From contig JAWLCQ010000268.1 of the NCBI GenBank assembly GCA_041687095.1, positions 1 to 5,295 on the forward strand: a stretch of DNA of 5,295 bases. Direction: 5' to 3'. A program made the position numbers and the translations under genes. Source of the stretch: JAWLCQ01 sp041687095 (GTDB lineage Bacteria > Planctomycetota > Phycisphaerae > SM23-33). The first letter of the stretch is position 1. The number at the start of each line of letters is the position of its first letter. This document shows positions 3,961 through 5,295 of this stretch, piece after piece. Below the pieces are notes generated by a model, which did no database searches, was not told the DNA's origin, and saw only the letters and a program-made list of their open reading frames with translations.

Positions 3961-5082
3961 TCAGCGCTGGTAGATGGGAAGCTGGCGGTACGTGACGCTC
4001 ATCGCCAGGATCGCCATCGCCGTCGCGTAGCACGGGCCCGCCTGGGCCTCGTGGCTGGACCCCTGGGGCCAGCTTCCGTCCTTCTGCTGGAACTTGAGCA
4101 TCATCTCGTACATGTGCCCCGCCCACGACAGCCAGTGGGCCTCGCCCAGTTGGAACATGCCCTGGGCGCTGTAGTACAGGCCGTAGTAGAAGAACGCCTC
4201 GCCCACCTGCTTGGGCAGGTTCTTGAGGATCCAGTCGCCCGCCTCCAGCGTGACCTTCTCGCGGTGCTTGCCGCACAGCTCCAGGCACAGCAGCCCCGTG
4301 CCCGTGCGGGCGAGGCCCGACCCGCTCCCGGGCTGGTACGCGAAGCCCCCGTCGGGCATGCGGCAGTGCTCGACGAAGCGGACGGCGTCGTCGATGGCCT
4401 TTTTGGGGATCTCCGCCCCGTTGTTGCGGGCCGACCGCAGCGCCATCAGCGACCAGCCCGTGCACGAGATGTCGCTGTCGTTGCTCGTGGGCGCGTACCG
4501 CCACCCGCCCTGCTGGTTGGCGGGCTTCTTCACCTGCTGGGCGGCGACGATGACCTTCAGCGCCTTCGCCAGCGCCTCGTCGATCCGCGCCTGCCGCTCG
4601 GGCCCCACCATCCCCGAGACCTCCGAGAGCATCACCGCGGCGATGGCGTGGGAGTACATCCGCGGGGGGAAGGCCCCGTCGGCGGATTGGGTGCTCAGGA
4701 CGTAGTCGATCCCGCGGTCGATCGCGTCCCCGTAGGGCCCGCACCCGGGCGTGTGCCCCTTGGCCAGGAACGCCATCACCGCCAGCCCCGTCGTCGCCAC
4801 CGGGTACTGCGTCGGGGCGAACGAGCCGTTCTTCTGCTGCTGCTTGGCCAGGTACGCCAGCCCGCGGTCGATGGCCTCGTCCACGGGGGCGTCGTACTGG
4901 TTGAGTTCGGTCTCGGCGGCGTCGGGGTAGGCGGGGGCGGCGAACGCGAGAACCACGAGGAGCGCGACGAGCGCGCGGAGGAGCGGCGGAGGCGGCACGG
5001 CCCGGGGCCGCCCGCGACCCGCAACGCCCCGCGGGCTCGGGGGGATTTGTAACACCTTCATGTCTTGCTCGTTTGCGGTCAC
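3961..5082 (-). CDS. Secreted squalene-cyclase/prenyltransferase-like alpha/alpha-toroid protein
   Basis: The 373-aa protein has a basic, proline-rich N-terminus and a hydrophobic helix LLRALVALLVVLAFAAPAYP (34-53), read as a signal peptide or signal anchor, so it should act outside the cytoplasm. The mature part is built from helical-hairpin repeats, each closing with a QW-like Q-x-x-(D/N)-G-(S/A/G)-(F/W) turn: residues 82-88, 132-138, 189-194, 242-248 and 332-338. DSD at 202-204, followed by ISCTGW, sits where cyclases carry the acidic DxDD motif, but the second DD is not complete. At 373 aa it is far shorter than a squalene-hopene cyclase (over 600 aa), so terpene cyclisation is doubtful; a binding or scaffold role is as likely. 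The GTG at 5082 overlaps the upstream stop (GTGA) with AGGAG upstream; the ATG at 5061 is an alternative start. Third codon positions are almost all G/C, which marks this as a resident gene. Confidence 0.85.
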   Translation of the reverse strand: MTANEQDMKVLQIPPSPRGVAGRGRPRAVPPPPLLRALVALLVVLAFAAPAYPDAAETELNQYDAPVDEAIDRGLAYLAKQQQKNGSFAPTQYPVATTGLAVMAFLAKGHTPGCGPYGDAIDRGIDYVLSTQSADGAFPPRMYSHAIAAVMLSEVSGMVGPERQARIDEALAKALKVIVAAQQVKKPANQQGGWRYAPTSNDSDISCTGWSLMALRSARNNGAEIPKKAIDDAVRFVEHCRMPDGGFAYQPGSGSGLARTGTGLLCLELCGKHREKVTLEAGDWILKNLPKQVGEAFFYYGLYYSAQGMFQLGEAHWLSWAGHMYEMMLKFQQKDGSWPQGSSHEAQAGPCYATAMAILAMSVTYRQLPIYQR

Positions 5083-5294
5083 GGTTTGCCTTGCTCCTGC
5101 GCGGGGGCGACTGGCGCTGCCCCGCGGCGGGAGAGTTCCTCGAAGTAGCGTTTGATCAGCGCCCGGTACTCCTCCGGGCCCTCGTCCGCCAGCCCCTGGA
5201 GGATGGGGCTGCGCAGCTCCCCGGGGAGCAGGCCCCAGGACTCGGGATCGATCCCGAGCGGCTGCAGGTCGGGGGGGGTGGGGTGGACGGCGGC
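5079..5294 (-). CDS. C-terminal end of a larger protein, upstream operon partner (partial)
   Basis: Only the last 71 residues are inside the window; the gene continues beyond the right edge. The visible end is a proline-rich linker (HPTPPDLQP), then DPESWGLLPGELRSPILQGL and DEGPEEYRALIKRYFEELSRR, then an Ala/Pro/Gln tail ending in GKP. A Trp-Gly-x-Leu-Pro segment followed by an amphipathic EYR-x-LIKRYFEEL helix resembles C-termini I associate with large planctomycete proteins encoded near secreted toroid or von Willebrand-type proteins. This is remembered family resemblance, not a search result. Its TGA (5081-5079) overlaps the GTG start of the toroid gene by 4 bp, so the two are translationally coupled and probably work together at the cell envelope. 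The function cannot be named from this fragment. Confidence 0.78.
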   Translation of the reverse strand, partial: AAVHPTPPDLQPLGIDPESWGLLPGELRSPILQGLADEGPEEYRALIKRYFEELSRRGAAPVAPAQEQGKP

Positions 5295-5295
5295 C

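Noticed and set aside
3905..4744. 279-codon leftward frame in another phase of the toroid gene
   Set aside because: It is Arg/Gly/Ala-rich low-complexity translation of the same codons, with no motif.
3694..5052. 452-codon rightward open frame opposite the toroid gene
   Set aside because: It is the antisense shadow of a GC-rich gene with strong third-position bias, is arginine/valine/glycine-rich, and begins in a tandem repeat. The leftward frame has a signal peptide, QW-like repeats and operon coupling.
1..5295. tRNA, rRNA or recognised riboswitch
   Set aside because: No T-loop GGTTCRA context with an acceptor stem, no rRNA-like stretch and no riboswitch consensus was seen. The cloverleaf-like element at 2830-2933 has none of the tRNA invariant bases.

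Overview
The window looks like a piece of a GC-rich bacterial chromosome, most likely from the Planctomycetota. This rests on two things seen here: a secreted squalene-cyclase-like alpha/alpha-toroid protein of a type common in that phylum, and an upstream partner whose C-terminus reads DPESWGLLPGEL ... EYRALIKRYFEEL, which resembles C-termini I associate with large planctomycete proteins. The phylum call is inference; no rRNA or marker gene is present.

Layout. Positions 1-1118 hold no credible gene. They are a patchwork of short repeats and hairpins: a three-stem palindrome, one copy of a covarying hairpin repeat, a 33-bp inverted repeat, a folded 76-nt element behind a promoter-like sequence, and a CCAGTCAA-type tandem/inverted repeat. 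Positions 1119-1739 are a degenerate RAYT (REP-associated tyrosine transposase). Its N- and C-terminal ends are recognisable, but its HUH catalytic core is gone. Positions 1740-3760 carry three small, unrelated rightward genes: a 93-aa orphan, a 162-aa DUF4375/DMP19-family protein, and a 210-aa orphan with a DUF4114-like acidic tail. Each has its own ribosome-binding site, and each is separated from the next by repeats, including a 104-bp MITE-like element with 20-bp terminal inverted repeats. From 3961 to the right edge the strand switches. A leftward two-gene operon encodes the toroid protein and, overlapping it by 4 bp, the C-terminal end of a larger protein that runs off the window.

The dominant theme is repeat biology. 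At least four repeat types share a G(3-5)AC...GTCCC core: GGGGACAGGCACC/GGAGCCAGTCCCC, GGGGACAGATACCCC, GGGACGCTACCCG and GGGACGGTTACC. They occur at the end of the dead RAYT, inside its deletion junction, and between the small genes. I read this as a repeat-seeded accessory segment inserted beside a conserved secretory operon, perhaps shaped by RAYT-type transposition and by recombination between repeats. The small genes look like accessory cargo. No restriction, CRISPR, toxin or phage module could be recognised.
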